The notes under the pieces are model-generated. The model was not told where the DNA came from. It worked only from the letters and a program-made list of their open reading frames with translations, and searched no databases. A DNA stretch of 9,704 nucleotides, taken from contig CAMLIA010000164.1 of the NCBI GenBank assembly GCA_946479905.1, forward strand, positions 1 to 9,704. Direction: 5' to 3'. Shown here in pieces: positions 1-7,040 of this stretch. The stretch's first letter is position 1. The number at the start of each line of letters is the position of its first letter. The position numbers were made by a program, and so were the translations under genes. Source of the DNA: an uncultured Frankiales bacterium. GTDB lineage: Bacteria; Actinomycetota; Actinomycetes; Mycobacteriales; SCTD01.

Positions 1-935
1 GGCGACGGCACCGGCAGGCCGTCGGTGAGCGCCGCTGCCAGGGCGCGGGCCCACGCATCGGGGTCGCGCAGCGGGAGCACCGGCGCGAGGTCCCAGGTCG
101 CCTCGCGCACCGCCGCCACGTCACCCACGAGCGCCGGCGTGCCGCACGCCCAGGCCTCGAGCGGCGGCAGGCCGAAGCCCTCGTAGACCGACGGGTGCAG
201 CAGCACGTCGGCACCCGTCAGCACGGCCGCGAGCTCGCGGTCGTCGAGCCTGCCGAGGACCCGCACGCTCGGGTCGGTCGGGGCGGCCACGGGGGCGAGG
301 TTGCGGTGCGCGGACCCCACGAGCACCAGCTCGTGCGGCACGGCCTCCCGCACCTGCTGGTGGGCTGCCAGGGCGGTCGCGAGGTCCTTGCGCGGGTCGC
401 CCCAGCCGACCAGCACGGCGTACCGCTCGTGCAGCCCGCGGGCCCGGCGTACCCGCTCGACCTCCTCGTCCGTGGCCGGTGCACCGGTGACCGCGGGCCG
501 CACCACGACTGCCCCGCGCACGCCCAGGACCTCCTCGAGCTCCCGGGCGACGGCGCGCGAGGGCACGAGGACGACCTCGGCCCGCCGGGCGGCGGACGCG
601 ACGGCGCGGGCGTAGACGCGCATCCGCGGCACGAACCACGACGGCTCCCGCAGGGGTGCCAGGTCGTGCACGAAGACGGCGCTGTGCCGCGCGAGGAGCG
701 GGGCGGTGTTCGCGAGCGACAGCACCGTACGGCTGCCCGCGGCCAGCGGCAGGGCCACCTGCTCCCACAGCCGCGGGTGGGCCACGGGCAGCACCCGGTC
801 CACCCGCGGGTCGTCCGTGCCGCGCGGCGCGAGCACCCTGCGGTCGAGGTGCGGGGTCGCGTCGAGCAGCCCCCGCGCGACCCGCTGGATGCCGGTCGCC
901 GCACCCCCGAGCACCCGGCCGTCGACGACGATCAC
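1..935 (-). CDS. Family 4 (GT-B) glycosyltransferase, C-terminus outside window
   Basis: This is a nucleotide-sugar-dependent retaining glycosyltransferase of the GT4 type, expected to add a sugar to a lipid-linked repeat unit on the cytoplasmic face of the membrane. I read 311 codons from GTG at 935; no stop is reached, and typical family members are about 350-400 residues, so roughly 40-80 residues are missing. The N-terminus (VIVVDGRVLGGAATGIQRVA) carries the glycine-rich acceptor-side loop of GT4 enzymes. A VGWGDPRKDL segment begins the donor-binding domain. HPSVYEGFGLPPLEAWACG contains the EX7E motif (E252 and E260) followed by the usual CGTPAL stretch. The GTG start overlaps the stop of the upstream glycosyltransferase gene as GTGA, indicating translational coupling as a late gene of the polysaccharide operon. 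The family is clear; the sugar and linkage cannot be read from sequence. Confidence 0.88.
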   Translation of the reverse strand, partial: MIVVDGRVLGGAATGIQRVARGLLDATPHLDRRVLAPRGTDDPRVDRVLPVAHPRLWEQVALPLAAGSRTVLSLANTAPLLARHSAVFVHDLAPLREPSWFVPRMRVYARAVASAARRAEVVLVPSRAVARELEEVLGVRGAVVVRPAVTGAPATDEEVERVRRARGLHERYAVLVGWGDPRKDLATALAAHQQVREAVPHELVLVGSAHRNLAPVAAPTDPSVRVLGRLDDRELAAVLTGADVLLHPSVYEGFGLPPLEAWACGTPALVGDVAAVREATWDLAPVLPLRDPDAWARALAAALTDGLPVPS

Positions 936-1744
936 CGGCGCCGCCAGGTCGTCCGGCCCCAGGCCAGCCCACCGGCCCGCACCACGCCCGCCACCGCGCC
1001 GTACTGGTAGCCCGCCCGCAGGTCACGCAGCCCCAGAGCCAGCTCGTCCCGCACCCGCGCGGTGGCGAGCCCACGGGCCGCGAGGGCACCGGCGCCGCGG
1101 GCGTACCCGAGCTCGGCACGCAGCGCCTGCCGCCGGCTGCGCCACTGCAGGTGATCGACGACCGGCTCCGGCCGGTACCCGACCCGGGCGCCGCTGTGCA
1201 GCAGCCGCAGCAGCAGGTCCTTGTCCTCCGCACCCGGCCAGGGCGTGCCGGGGCCCAGCCGCTCGTCCCAGCCGCCGACGTCGACGAGCCACTGCCGTCG
1301 CACCGCGAGGTTGGCACCGTGGCCGAGCCCGGCCGCCGGCGTCCCGGACCCGTAGTCCACCGGCGACGGGTCGAGCAGCACCGACAGGTGACCCTCGCCG
1401 GCCGGGCGCACCTGACCGCACACGGCGTCGAGCTCGTCGAGGGCGCGGGTCACCGCCGCAGCCCACCCCGGCAGCGGCCGGCAGTCGTCGTCGACGAAGG
1501 CGACCCGGTCGTGCCGGGCGGCCTGCCAGCCGGCGTTCCGGGCGGCCGAGGCGCCCCCGGCCTCGCTGCGCACGCACCTCACTCCCGCGACCGCAGCTGC
1601 CGCGGCCACCGAGGAGTCGACCGAGCCGGCGTCGACCACCACGACCTCGTCGCCGTCCCGCACGGCAGCGGCGAGCGCCGTCAGGCAACCGGTCAGCAGT
1701 GCGGCGCGATCGCGGCACGGGACGACGACCGACAGCGCCGTCAC
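932..1744 (-). CDS. Family 2 (GT-A) glycosyltransferase
   Basis: This 270-residue protein is an inverting GT2-type glycosyltransferase, probably cytoplasmic or peripheral at the membrane. It opens with the fold signature LSVVVPCRDRAALL, followed by EVVVVDAGSVDSS and GGASAARNAGW (nucleotide-binding half). The metal-binding DXD is DDD at residues 85-87 in VAFVDDDCRPLPGW. The acceptor half has GHGANLAVRR, VGGWDERLG and a GAEDKDLLLRL segment whose E173-D174 match the usual catalytic ED position. No membrane segment is seen. I start it at GTG 1744, which overlaps the TGA of the polymerase gene as GTGA. The same reading frame stays open far upstream, but that part lies under the polymerase and co-polymerase genes and has no recognisable protein character. 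Its end overlaps the next glycosyltransferase by four bases. Donor and acceptor are unknown. Confidence 0.9.
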   Translation of the reverse strand: MTALSVVVPCRDRAALLTGCLTALAAAVRDGDEVVVVDAGSVDSSVAAAAAVAGVRCVRSEAGGASAARNAGWQAARHDRVAFVDDDCRPLPGWAAAVTRALDELDAVCGQVRPAGEGHLSVLLDPSPVDYGSGTPAAGLGHGANLAVRRQWLVDVGGWDERLGPGTPWPGAEDKDLLLRLLHSGARVGYRPEPVVDHLQWRSRRQALRAELGYARGAGALAARGLATARVRDELALGLRDLRAGYQYGAVAGVVRAGGLAWGRTTWRRR

Positions 1745-3501
1745 GACCGCACCCGCCGACCCGGCAGCGGCAGCACCAGCACGGCGACCAGCACCGGCAG
1801 CCAGCCCGGAGCGGTGCGCATGCCGGTGGGCGTCCCGGTCAGCGAAGGACCCCTCGGCATGAGGCGCAGCCAGGAGAGCTGGCGGACGCTGGAGGTCGCA
1901 CTGATCACCCGCCGCTGCTGGGCGCGCAGCCCGTCGGCGGTGTCCGCCTCCAGCCGGAGCAGGCCCTGGCCCGGGGCGTCGCCGATCGCCTGGCAGGTGA
2001 GGGCCGCCGGCCGCACCGCCTCCTTCGCGAGCTTGCAGAAGGTCGTGCGGATCTCGGTGCCGGTGTAGGTCGCCGCGGCCACCGTCGCGGGGTAGGGCAG
2101 CAGCGACTCGAACTGCCAGGTCTGGGCGACGTGCGTCGGGGCCGCCGTCCGCAGCAGCAGCCCGACGACGAAGGCGGCCGCCACCGCGCCGAGCCGCAGC
2201 CGGTGGCCGAGCCGCCACGGTGCCGGCTGGCCGTCCTGCGCCACCAGGCCCAGCGCTGCGAGCAGCCAGAAGGTCTCCGCGGCCGCCGGCGCCGAGAAGG
2301 TGTCGAAGGTGAACGTCCCCGCGGCGAGCAGCACCAGCCCGAGCGCCGCGGCGAGCGCCACCAGCCGCTCCGCGCGGACGGCCGAGCGGACGGCGAGCAG
2401 CGACTCGCCCACCGCGCCGACCAGCACGGCGACGAACGCCGCGAGGCCCAGCACACCGACCTCGGCGTAGCTGAGCAGGTAGGAGCTGTCGGTGGCCGCG
2501 ATCCCTTGGGACGCAAGGCCACTGATGCCGAGCCCGGTCCACGGGTGGCCCGCGACGAGCGAGCCGATCACGGGCAGCCGCTGCACCCGGACGTCGATCG
2601 ACCCGATGTCCACGGCCGTCGTGAACTGCCCGGCCAGCCGGGGACTCGCGACGAGCACGACCACCGCCGCACCGAGCACGGCCGCCGCGGCCAGCCGGAT
2701 CCCGGTGTCGCGCAGCACGACCCCCAGCAGCACGACGAGCAGCAGCAGCGGCAGCACCACCGTGCGGCTGTAGGTCAGCACGACCGCGACGACCAGCACC
2801 GGCAGGCCGACGGCCAGCAGCAGCGGCCGGGTGCGGCGGCGCAGCGCGGCGAGGACGAGCAGCAGCGGCACGACGGCGGCGGTGACCCAGGCGAAGGCGA
2901 GCGTGAAGTCCGCCGCGGCCCGCACGCGGACGTGGCCGCCGCGGGTCGCGAGGACCTGCGCCTGGTCCGTCGTGAGCAGTCCCGGGACGGCGTGGAACCA
3001 CAACCGGGCGTACGACGTCCCGGTGGCCGCCTCCATGAGGGCGATCGTCCCGGAGACGAGCGTCACCGCGACGAGGACGGCCGCTCCGGTCAGGACGTCG
3101 TCGCACGCCCGGACCAGCGCCACCCACACCAGCAGGAACGGCGCCTGGACCGCCAGCGCCTGCCAGTTGCGGGCAGCGGCCGAGGCGTCGGTGTGCGGCT
3201 GCAGCAGCCCGACGCCCAGGACACCGACGACGCCCACGACGAGCAGCAGCCGCCACACCAGGGCGGGCGGGCGCAGCACCTCCCACGGCAGCTCCTGGCG
3301 CCGGCACTGCCGGACCAGGCCGGCGCCGGCGGCGAGCATGACCAGCCGGTGCACGGTGAGGACGCCGGGGGCGCCGGGCAGCGGCAGGCTCCCGGGCACG
3401 AGCGCGACCGTGCCCGCCAGCACGACGAGTGCTGTCAGCGGTGGCCGCAGGAAGGCGGCGAGGGCGAGACCTGCCGCGCCGACGACGAGCAGCAGCCCCA
3501 T
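1741..3501 (-). CDS. Wzy/O-antigen-ligase-type polysaccharide polymerase with extra C-terminal exported domain
   Basis: This 586-residue integral membrane protein probably polymerises (or ligates) lipid-linked oligosaccharide repeat units on the outer face of the cytoplasmic membrane. About 13-15 hydrophobic segments cover residues 2-451. Family signatures are LTYSRTVVLPLL (242-253), GHPWTGLGISG (318-328) in the large exported loop, and DSSYLLSYAEVGVLG (338-352), the arrangement of the O-antigen ligase/Wzy family. After a membrane segment at about 436-451 comes a hydrophilic domain of some 110 residues with two cysteines (C489, C503). A Gly/Pro-rich stretch and a last membrane segment (about 564-582) follow. 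That tail is beyond the usual family core and resembles a co-polymerase in topology. The ATG at 3501 lies 9 bases after the co-polymerase stop, with no strong Shine-Dalgarno, so translation may depend on the upstream gene. Polymerase and ligase cannot be separated by sequence; context favours polymerase. Confidence 0.82.
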   Translation of the reverse strand: MGLLLVVGAAGLALAAFLRPPLTALVVLAGTVALVPGSLPLPGAPGVLTVHRLVMLAAGAGLVRQCRRQELPWEVLRPPALVWRLLLVVGVVGVLGVGLLQPHTDASAAARNWQALAVQAPFLLVWVALVRACDDVLTGAAVLVAVTLVSGTIALMEAATGTSYARLWFHAVPGLLTTDQAQVLATRGGHVRVRAAADFTLAFAWVTAAVVPLLLVLAALRRRTRPLLLAVGLPVLVVAVVLTYSRTVVLPLLLLVVLLGVVLRDTGIRLAAAAVLGAAVVVLVASPRLAGQFTTAVDIGSIDVRVQRLPVIGSLVAGHPWTGLGISGLASQGIAATDSSYLLSYAEVGVLGLAAFVAVLVGAVGESLLAVRSAVRAERLVALAAALGLVLLAAGTFTFDTFSAPAAAETFWLLAALGLVAQDGQPAPWRLGHRLRLGAVAAAFVVGLLLRTAAPTHVAQTWQFESLLPYPATVAAATYTGTEIRTTFCKLAKEAVRPAALTCQAIGDAPGQGLLRLEADTADGLRAQQRRVISATSSVRQLSWLRLMPRGPSLTGTPTGMRTAPGWLPVLVAVLVLPLPGRRVRS

Positions 3502-3510
3502 GGCCCGGCG

Positions 3511-4149
3511 CTAGGAGGCGCGCCGACGCATGACGTCGAGGACGCCACCGAGGACGACGAAGGCGACGAGACCCGCAGCGAAGGCGGTGAGCAGCTTCTG
3601 CCGGTTCGTCGGCAGGATCGCGGTGGCGTGCCGGGCCGGTGCGACGACGTTCAGCGCGACGCGGTCCTTGGGTGCGATCTGGGCCGCGGACTGCTCGTGC
3701 TCGACGTAGGCGGACAGGGCGGCCGCGAGGGCGTTCGCCACCTTCACCGCGCGGGCCGACCGGGTGGAGCTGGCGCCGACGTACAGCAGCAGCGAGCCGT
3801 CGTCGACGCGGGCGAGCTCGGTGGCGGCGACGGTGTCCCGCGACACGCCGGCCGCGGTGGCGGCGACGTCCACGACCGCGTCGCTGCGCAGGATGCCGGC
3901 GTACTTCAGCCGCAGCCGGGCCAGCTTGTCGACGACCCCGGCGTCCTGCGACTGCGCGACGGGCAGCGGCTGGTCGAGCATGGTCGCGGCGGAGGCGATG
4001 TAGGTCGGCGAGCGGTGCGCGGCGACCTCGTAGCCGGCACCGGCCGACAGCACCACCAGCAGTCCCGCGATCGCCAGCGTCAGCGGCGCCAGCGCCCCGA
4101 AGCCCCACCACCGCAACGAGGCGGGCTCAGTCGGTCGGGGCTCGGCCAC
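3511..4149 (-). CDS. Wzz/YveK-like polysaccharide co-polymerase (chain-length determinant), no kinase domain
   Basis: This 212-residue protein has the layout of a polysaccharide co-polymerase, which sets polymer chain length together with a Wzy polymerase. It has a short cytoplasmic N-terminus, a membrane segment at about 17-38 and an exported domain of about 145 residues with helical stretches (for example DKLARLRLKYAGILRSDAVV). A second membrane segment lies at about 186-206, before a basic MRRRAS end. The segment before the second helix (APARHATAILPTNRQK) is the expected proline-containing linker. There is no Walker A or tyrosine-rich tail, so it is the membrane half only, as in Gram-positive YveK/CapA-type proteins; a partner kinase is not in this window. 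The GTG start at 4149 lies within the upstream glycosyltransferase gene (23-base overlap), and the polymerase gene follows 9 bases after its stop. Sequence similarity within this family is weak, so the call rests mostly on topology and position. Confidence 0.72.
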   Translation of the reverse strand: MAEPRPTEPASLRWWGFGALAPLTLAIAGLLVVLSAGAGYEVAAHRSPTYIASAATMLDQPLPVAQSQDAGVVDKLARLRLKYAGILRSDAVVDVAATAAGVSRDTVAATELARVDDGSLLLYVGASSTRSARAVKVANALAAALSAYVEHEQSAAQIAPKDRVALNVVAPARHATAILPTNRQKLLTAFAAGLVAFVVLGGVLDVMRRRAS

Positions 4150-5038
4150 CGCGCCAGCCTAGGCCTTGCCGCAGCGTCCCGGCCGTGCGCGCCACGTCCG
4201 TGGCGAGGTGGAAGCGCACCTCGCGACGGGCCAGCCCCTCCGACCGGCGACGGCTGACCTCGGTCGCGAGCCAGCTGGTCGCCACCCTCGCCCCGCCGGC
4301 CCGACGGGTCCGCAGCAGCGGCTCGTCGAGGAGCCAGTCGCTGCGGCCCTGCAGGTAGGCGCGGCGCAGCAGCCAGCTGCGGGCTGTCCGCTCGGCGGGG
4401 AGGTCGTGCGTCACCACGGCCCCCGGCTGCCAGGCCACCCGGCCGCCGGAGCGCTGGAGCTCGCGCACGACGTGGACGTCGTCGGCGACGAGCTGGACCC
4501 CGCCCCGTGGCCCGAGCCGCGGGTCGAAGCCGCCGACGGCACGCAGGGGGCCGGCGCGGAAGGCCGCGTTCGCGGTGAGCAGGTGCTCGCCGTCGACGAG
4601 GTCCCTCGGGACCGGGCCCAGGTCGTGGGCGCTGAGGTACCCGCCGATGCCGGCCTCGTCGAGCCACGGCGGGCGCGGTGCCGTGGGGTCCAACCGGACC
4701 GGCCCCCCGACGGCCAGGGCCCCGTCCCGCAGCCCATCGAGCAGCGCGGCGAGCCACCCCGGGTGCGGGACGACGTCGTCGTCGAGGAAGGCGACGACGT
4801 CGGCGTCGGTCTCGGCGAGCGCCCGGTTGCGCGCGTGCGCACTGCCGGCCCGGGGCTCCAGGACGTACCTCGCCCCGGCCGGGGACGCGGCCACCACGTC
4901 CCGGACCGGACGCTCCGCGGCGTTGTCGACCACCAGCACGTCGGCGGGCACGCCCTCGAGGGCGGCCGGCAGGGCGGCGAGCAGCCGGCGCAGCTGGTCC
5001 GGGCGGCGCGCGGTCGGCACGGCCACCGTCGCTCGCAT
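4127..5038 (-). CDS. Family 2 (GT-A) glycosyltransferase, first gene of the operon in this window
   Basis: This is a GT2-type glycosyltransferase of 303 residues from the chosen start. It has RATVAVPTARRPDQLRRLL at the N-terminus, then VLVVDNAA, GSAHARNRAL, and DDD at residues 86-88 in VVAFLDDDVVPHPGW as the metal-binding DXD. ANAAFRAGPLRAVGGFDPRLG and VADDVHVVRELQRSGG follow as the acceptor/catalytic half. The C-terminal region is rich in arginine (for example SRRRSEGLARREVRFH) and could sit against the membrane. I chose ATG 5038 because AGGGCGG at 5050-5044 is spaced to serve it. A GTG two codons earlier (5044) is in frame but would overlap that site; using it adds only two residues. Its 3' end overlaps the co-polymerase gene by 23 bases, tying it to the operon. 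The divergent glycosyltransferase starts 24 bp away. The specific sugar is not predictable. Confidence 0.9.
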   Translation of the reverse strand: MRATVAVPTARRPDQLRRLLAALPAALEGVPADVLVVDNAAERPVRDVVAASPAGARYVLEPRAGSAHARNRALAETDADVVAFLDDDVVPHPGWLAALLDGLRDGALAVGGPVRLDPTAPRPPWLDEAGIGGYLSAHDLGPVPRDLVDGEHLLTANAAFRAGPLRAVGGFDPRLGPRGGVQLVADDVHVVRELQRSGGRVAWQPGAVVTHDLPAERTARSWLLRRAYLQGRSDWLLDEPLLRTRRAGGARVATSWLATEVSRRRSEGLARREVRFHLATDVARTAGTLRQGLGWRGGRAPTD

Positions 5039-5043
5039 GTCCA

Positions 5044-5050
5044 CCGCCCT
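5044..5050 (-). promoter_or_regulatory. Ribosome binding site deciding the 5038 start
   Basis: On the minus strand AGGGCGG lies 5 bases before ATG 5038. It overlaps the alternative in-frame GTG at 5044 and so cannot serve that codon. This favours the ATG as start of the glycosyltransferase gene. Confidence 0.5.
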
Positions 5051-5055
5051 ACGCT
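5050..5055 (+). promoter_or_regulatory. Candidate -10 element of a leaderless promoter
   Basis: TACGCT fits the actinobacterial TANNNT -10 pattern and ends 7 bases before GTG 5063. Transcription would then start at or next to the start codon, giving a leaderless mRNA, which is common in Actinobacteria. There is no Shine-Dalgarno-like sequence before this GTG, which agrees with that reading. No convincing -35 is visible. The element lies in the 24-bp gap and touches the ribosome binding site of the divergent gene. Confidence 0.45.
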
Positions 5056-5062
5056 CGCCGAC

Positions 5063-5887
5063 GTGCCCGACGTCAGCGTGATCGTCCCCGCGCGGGACGC
5101 GGCAGCGACGCTACCCGCGCTGCTGGACGCGCTGGCCGCCCAGACCCACCCGTCGTACGAGGTGGTGGTCGTGGACGACGCCTCGCGGGACGCGACCGCC
5201 GACCTGCTCCGCGCACACCCGCTCGCGCCCCGCGTCGTCACCACTGACGGCTCCGGTTCCTACGCCGCGCGCAACGCGGGGCTGGCGGTGGCGCGCGGCG
5301 AGGTGGTGGCCTTCACCGACGCGGACTGCGTGCCCTCGCCGGGGTGGCTCGCCGCCGCCTGCGCCGGGCTCGGCCCGCGGGAGGTGCTGGCGGGGCAGGT
5401 GCGGCAGCGGCACCGTGCCGGGGCCGGGCTGGTGGAGCGCTACGACCGGGCCACCTACCTGGACCAGCGCGACCTCGCCGCGCAGGGCTTCGCCGCCACC
5501 GCCAACCTCGTCACGCGCGCTGCCGTGCTCCGGGAGCTCGGCGGCTTCGACGGCCGGCTGCGCTCCAGCGGCGACCGCGAGCTGGGACGGCGGCTGGCTG
5601 CGGCGGGGATCCCCGTGCGGTTCTGCGCCGACGCCTGGGTCGAGCACGTCCCGCGCGGCACGGCCCGGGAGCTGTGGCGGCTGCACCGCCGCCTCGGTCA
5701 GGGGTGGCGCGACCTGCACCGGCTCGGGGGCGCCCCGCCGTGGTGGCGCGAGGGCGGCCTGCGGGTCTCCCTGGGTCAGACCGTGGAGCGCGTGGCGCAG
5801 GACGGCCCTGCGCTGCGCCGGCGCCACCTGCTGCCGGTGCACGCCCTCGCGCTGGCCGCCCGCTGGAGCGGCCGGCTGCTGGGGTGA
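5063..5887 (+). CDS. Family 2 (GT-A) glycosyltransferase, divergent from the main operon
   Basis: This 274-residue GT2 enzyme starts VPDVSVIVPARDAAATLPAL (initiator read as Met), followed by YEVVVVDDASRDATADLL and GSYAARNAGLAVARGEVV. The metal-binding motif is DAD at residues 86-88 in AFTDADCVPSPGW. The second half has QGFAATANLVTRAAVLRELGG and SSGDRELGRRLAAAG in the place of the catalytic acidic motif. The C-terminus is rich in Arg and Trp without a clear membrane helix. GTG 5063 is the only start codon that places the beta-strand-forming signature at the N-terminus; no Shine-Dalgarno precedes it, and a -10-like TACGCT lies 7 bases upstream. It is divergent from the polysaccharide operon with 24 bp between start codons. 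It ends 1 bp from the stop of the convergent hydrolase gene. It very likely adds one sugar of the same polymer, but under a separate promoter. Confidence 0.9.
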   Translation: MPDVSVIVPARDAAATLPALLDALAAQTHPSYEVVVVDDASRDATADLLRAHPLAPRVVTTDGSGSYAARNAGLAVARGEVVAFTDADCVPSPGWLAAACAGLGPREVLAGQVRQRHRAGAGLVERYDRATYLDQRDLAAQGFAATANLVTRAAVLRELGGFDGRLRSSGDRELGRRLAAAGIPVRFCADAWVEHVPRGTARELWRLHRRLGQGWRDLHRLGGAPPWWREGGLRVSLGQTVERVAQDGPALRRRHLLPVHALALAARWSGRLLG

Positions 5888-5888
5888 G

Positions 5889-6980
5889 TCAGACGGCGAC
5901 GCGGCCGAGCGGCAGGCACTGCGCCGCGCTCGCGCCGGAAGGCGCCCAGCGCTGCGCGAGCATGCACTCGACGGACTTGCCCTTGGGGGAGAACCCGTGG
6001 TCCGCCGGGCCGAACTGGTAGGCCGACCACCGGTAGAACGACACCCCGTCCAGCGCCTTGTCCGCCATCACCGTGTCGAGGAACGCCCGGTACAGGGTCG
6101 TCTGGACGCCCTCGTTCGCGACGCCGACGCCACCGTTCTCCGGGTGCGTGGCCGCCCCGACCGAGGAGGCGTAGCCGATCTCGGACACCATGAGCGGCCG
6201 CCCGACGTAGGCCTTCACCTTGCGCAGGTAGGGCAGGTGCACCGTCTTCCAGGCGTGCACGATCTCGGCGTAGCTGGGGTCAGCGTTGGTCGACAGCGAC
6301 ATGTACGGCGAGACACCCGGGTAGTCGACGAACCGCCACCACCGGATCCGGTCGACCGTCGCGTAGACGGTGAAGTAGGTGATCGGCCCGGAGTAGTGCG
6401 CCCGAGCGTCCGAGATCGTGTGCTGCCACTGCGCGACCTCGTTCTCCAGGGAGATCATCTCGCTGCCGACGCCGAACAGCTCGACGTGGTGGCTCTGCGC
6501 GAGGTCGGCGTAGTGGTTCATCATGAAGCGGTAGGAGTCGAACCACGCGTTGTGGTCGGTCGGGTGGATGGCCCCGCGCCAGTAGAAGGTGCCGACCCCT
6601 GTCAGACCCACCCAGACCGTGGGCACCAGCTGCACCTGCAGCCCGGCGGAGTGCGCTGCGTCGATGGCGGCGCCGAGCGAGGCGTCCGGCTCCGTCCACG
6701 GGCCGGTCATGATGTCGTTCGACGTCGGTGTCGCCATGAACTTGTAGGCGTAGATGGTCACCATGTTGAAGCCGTCGTTCTTGATCCGGGTCATGTCCGG
6801 GATCGACAGCGCGGCGAACTGGCGCAGGTCCGTGAGGGTGACGGCGCGGATCGGCTGCCCGGCGATCCGGAACGGCACGAAGCGACGGCCCGCCGCCTGC
6901 GAGTGCGGCGCCAGGGCCAGCGTGCTGAGCGTCGCGAGCAGGGCGGCCACGAGCGCCACCCGCTTCGGTGCAAACCGCAC
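5889..6980 (-). CDS. Secreted GH113-like glycoside hydrolase
   Basis: This 363-residue exported protein resembles the GH113-like TIM-barrel glycoside hydrolases. Residues 1-30 form a Sec signal peptide: a basic start (RFAPKR), a hydrophobic core and an AXA-type end at SQA/A (27-30). The barrel starts about residue 44. GFNMVTIYAYKFMAT (70-84) and LQVQLVPTVWV (114-124) look like early strands. FGVGSEMISLENE contains the likely acid/base E174, and PLMVSEIGYASS the likely nucleophile E267. WSAYQFGPADHGFSPKGK near the end fits the last strand and loop. Known GH113 members are beta-mannanases; here the natural substrate is more likely the polymer made by the neighbouring glycosyltransferases, which is inference. 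Translation starts at GTG 6980 with GAAGGGA 7 bases upstream. It faces the 5063-5887 gene tail-to-tail with 1 bp between stops and is divergent from the GGDEF gene. Confidence 0.8.
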   Translation of the reverse strand: MRFAPKRVALVAALLATLSTLALAPHSQAAGRRFVPFRIAGQPIRAVTLTDLRQFAALSIPDMTRIKNDGFNMVTIYAYKFMATPTSNDIMTGPWTEPDASLGAAIDAAHSAGLQVQLVPTVWVGLTGVGTFYWRGAIHPTDHNAWFDSYRFMMNHYADLAQSHHVELFGVGSEMISLENEVAQWQHTISDARAHYSGPITYFTVYATVDRIRWWRFVDYPGVSPYMSLSTNADPSYAEIVHAWKTVHLPYLRKVKAYVGRPLMVSEIGYASSVGAATHPENGGVGVANEGVQTTLYRAFLDTVMADKALDGVSFYRWSAYQFGPADHGFSPKGKSVECMLAQRWAPSGASAAQCLPLGRVAV

Positions 6981-6987
6981 GATCTGG

Positions 6988-6994
6988 TCCCTTC
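6988..6994 (-). promoter_or_regulatory. Ribosome binding site of the hydrolase gene
   Basis: GAAGGGA on the minus strand lies 7 bases before GTG 6980. It supports this GTG, which also gives a signal peptide of normal length, as the start. Confidence 0.7.
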
Positions 6995-7025
6995 GTCGAA
7001 CCGCGGGGGCGGCACGGCTGTCGGA

Positions 7026-7031
7026 AGTCTA
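7026..7031 (-). promoter_or_regulatory. Candidate -10 element for the hydrolase gene
   Basis: TAGACT on the minus strand, preceded by another T, fits TANNNT and lies about 45 bases before GTG 6980. No good -35 is visible at the normal distance. This is a weak call made from the motif alone. Confidence 0.3.
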
Positions 7032-7040
7032 ACGACGGCA

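Noticed and set aside
2690..2830. Repeated GCAGCAGC-like triplets in the polymerase gene, considered as a simple-sequence repeat.
   Set aside because: They follow from Leu- and Val-rich membrane helices written with a G/C-ending codon bias; no exact long tandem repeat is present.
1745..4111. The frame of the 932-1744 glycosyltransferase stays open far upstream on the minus strand, giving a possible protein of over 1000 residues.
   Set aside because: The extra part is Arg/Ala/Gly-rich low-complexity sequence lying under the polymerase and co-polymerase genes, which have convincing domains. Long open shadow frames are expected at this G+C content.
706..4257. A plus-strand open frame of more than 1100 codons opposite the polysaccharide operon.
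   Set aside because: Its translation is a low-complexity mix of Gln, Arg, Pro, Gly and Asp with no domain, and it is fully antisense to genes with clear motifs.
5928..5961. An inverted repeat GCTCGCGC/GCGCGAGC with an inner GCGCC-GGAA-GGCGC hairpin, 40 bases after the stop of the 5063-5887 gene, considered as its terminator.
   Set aside because: No T-tract follows, and it lies inside the C-terminal coding region of the convergent hydrolase; such stems are common in this DNA. It could still slow transcription, but the sequence alone does not support a terminator call.
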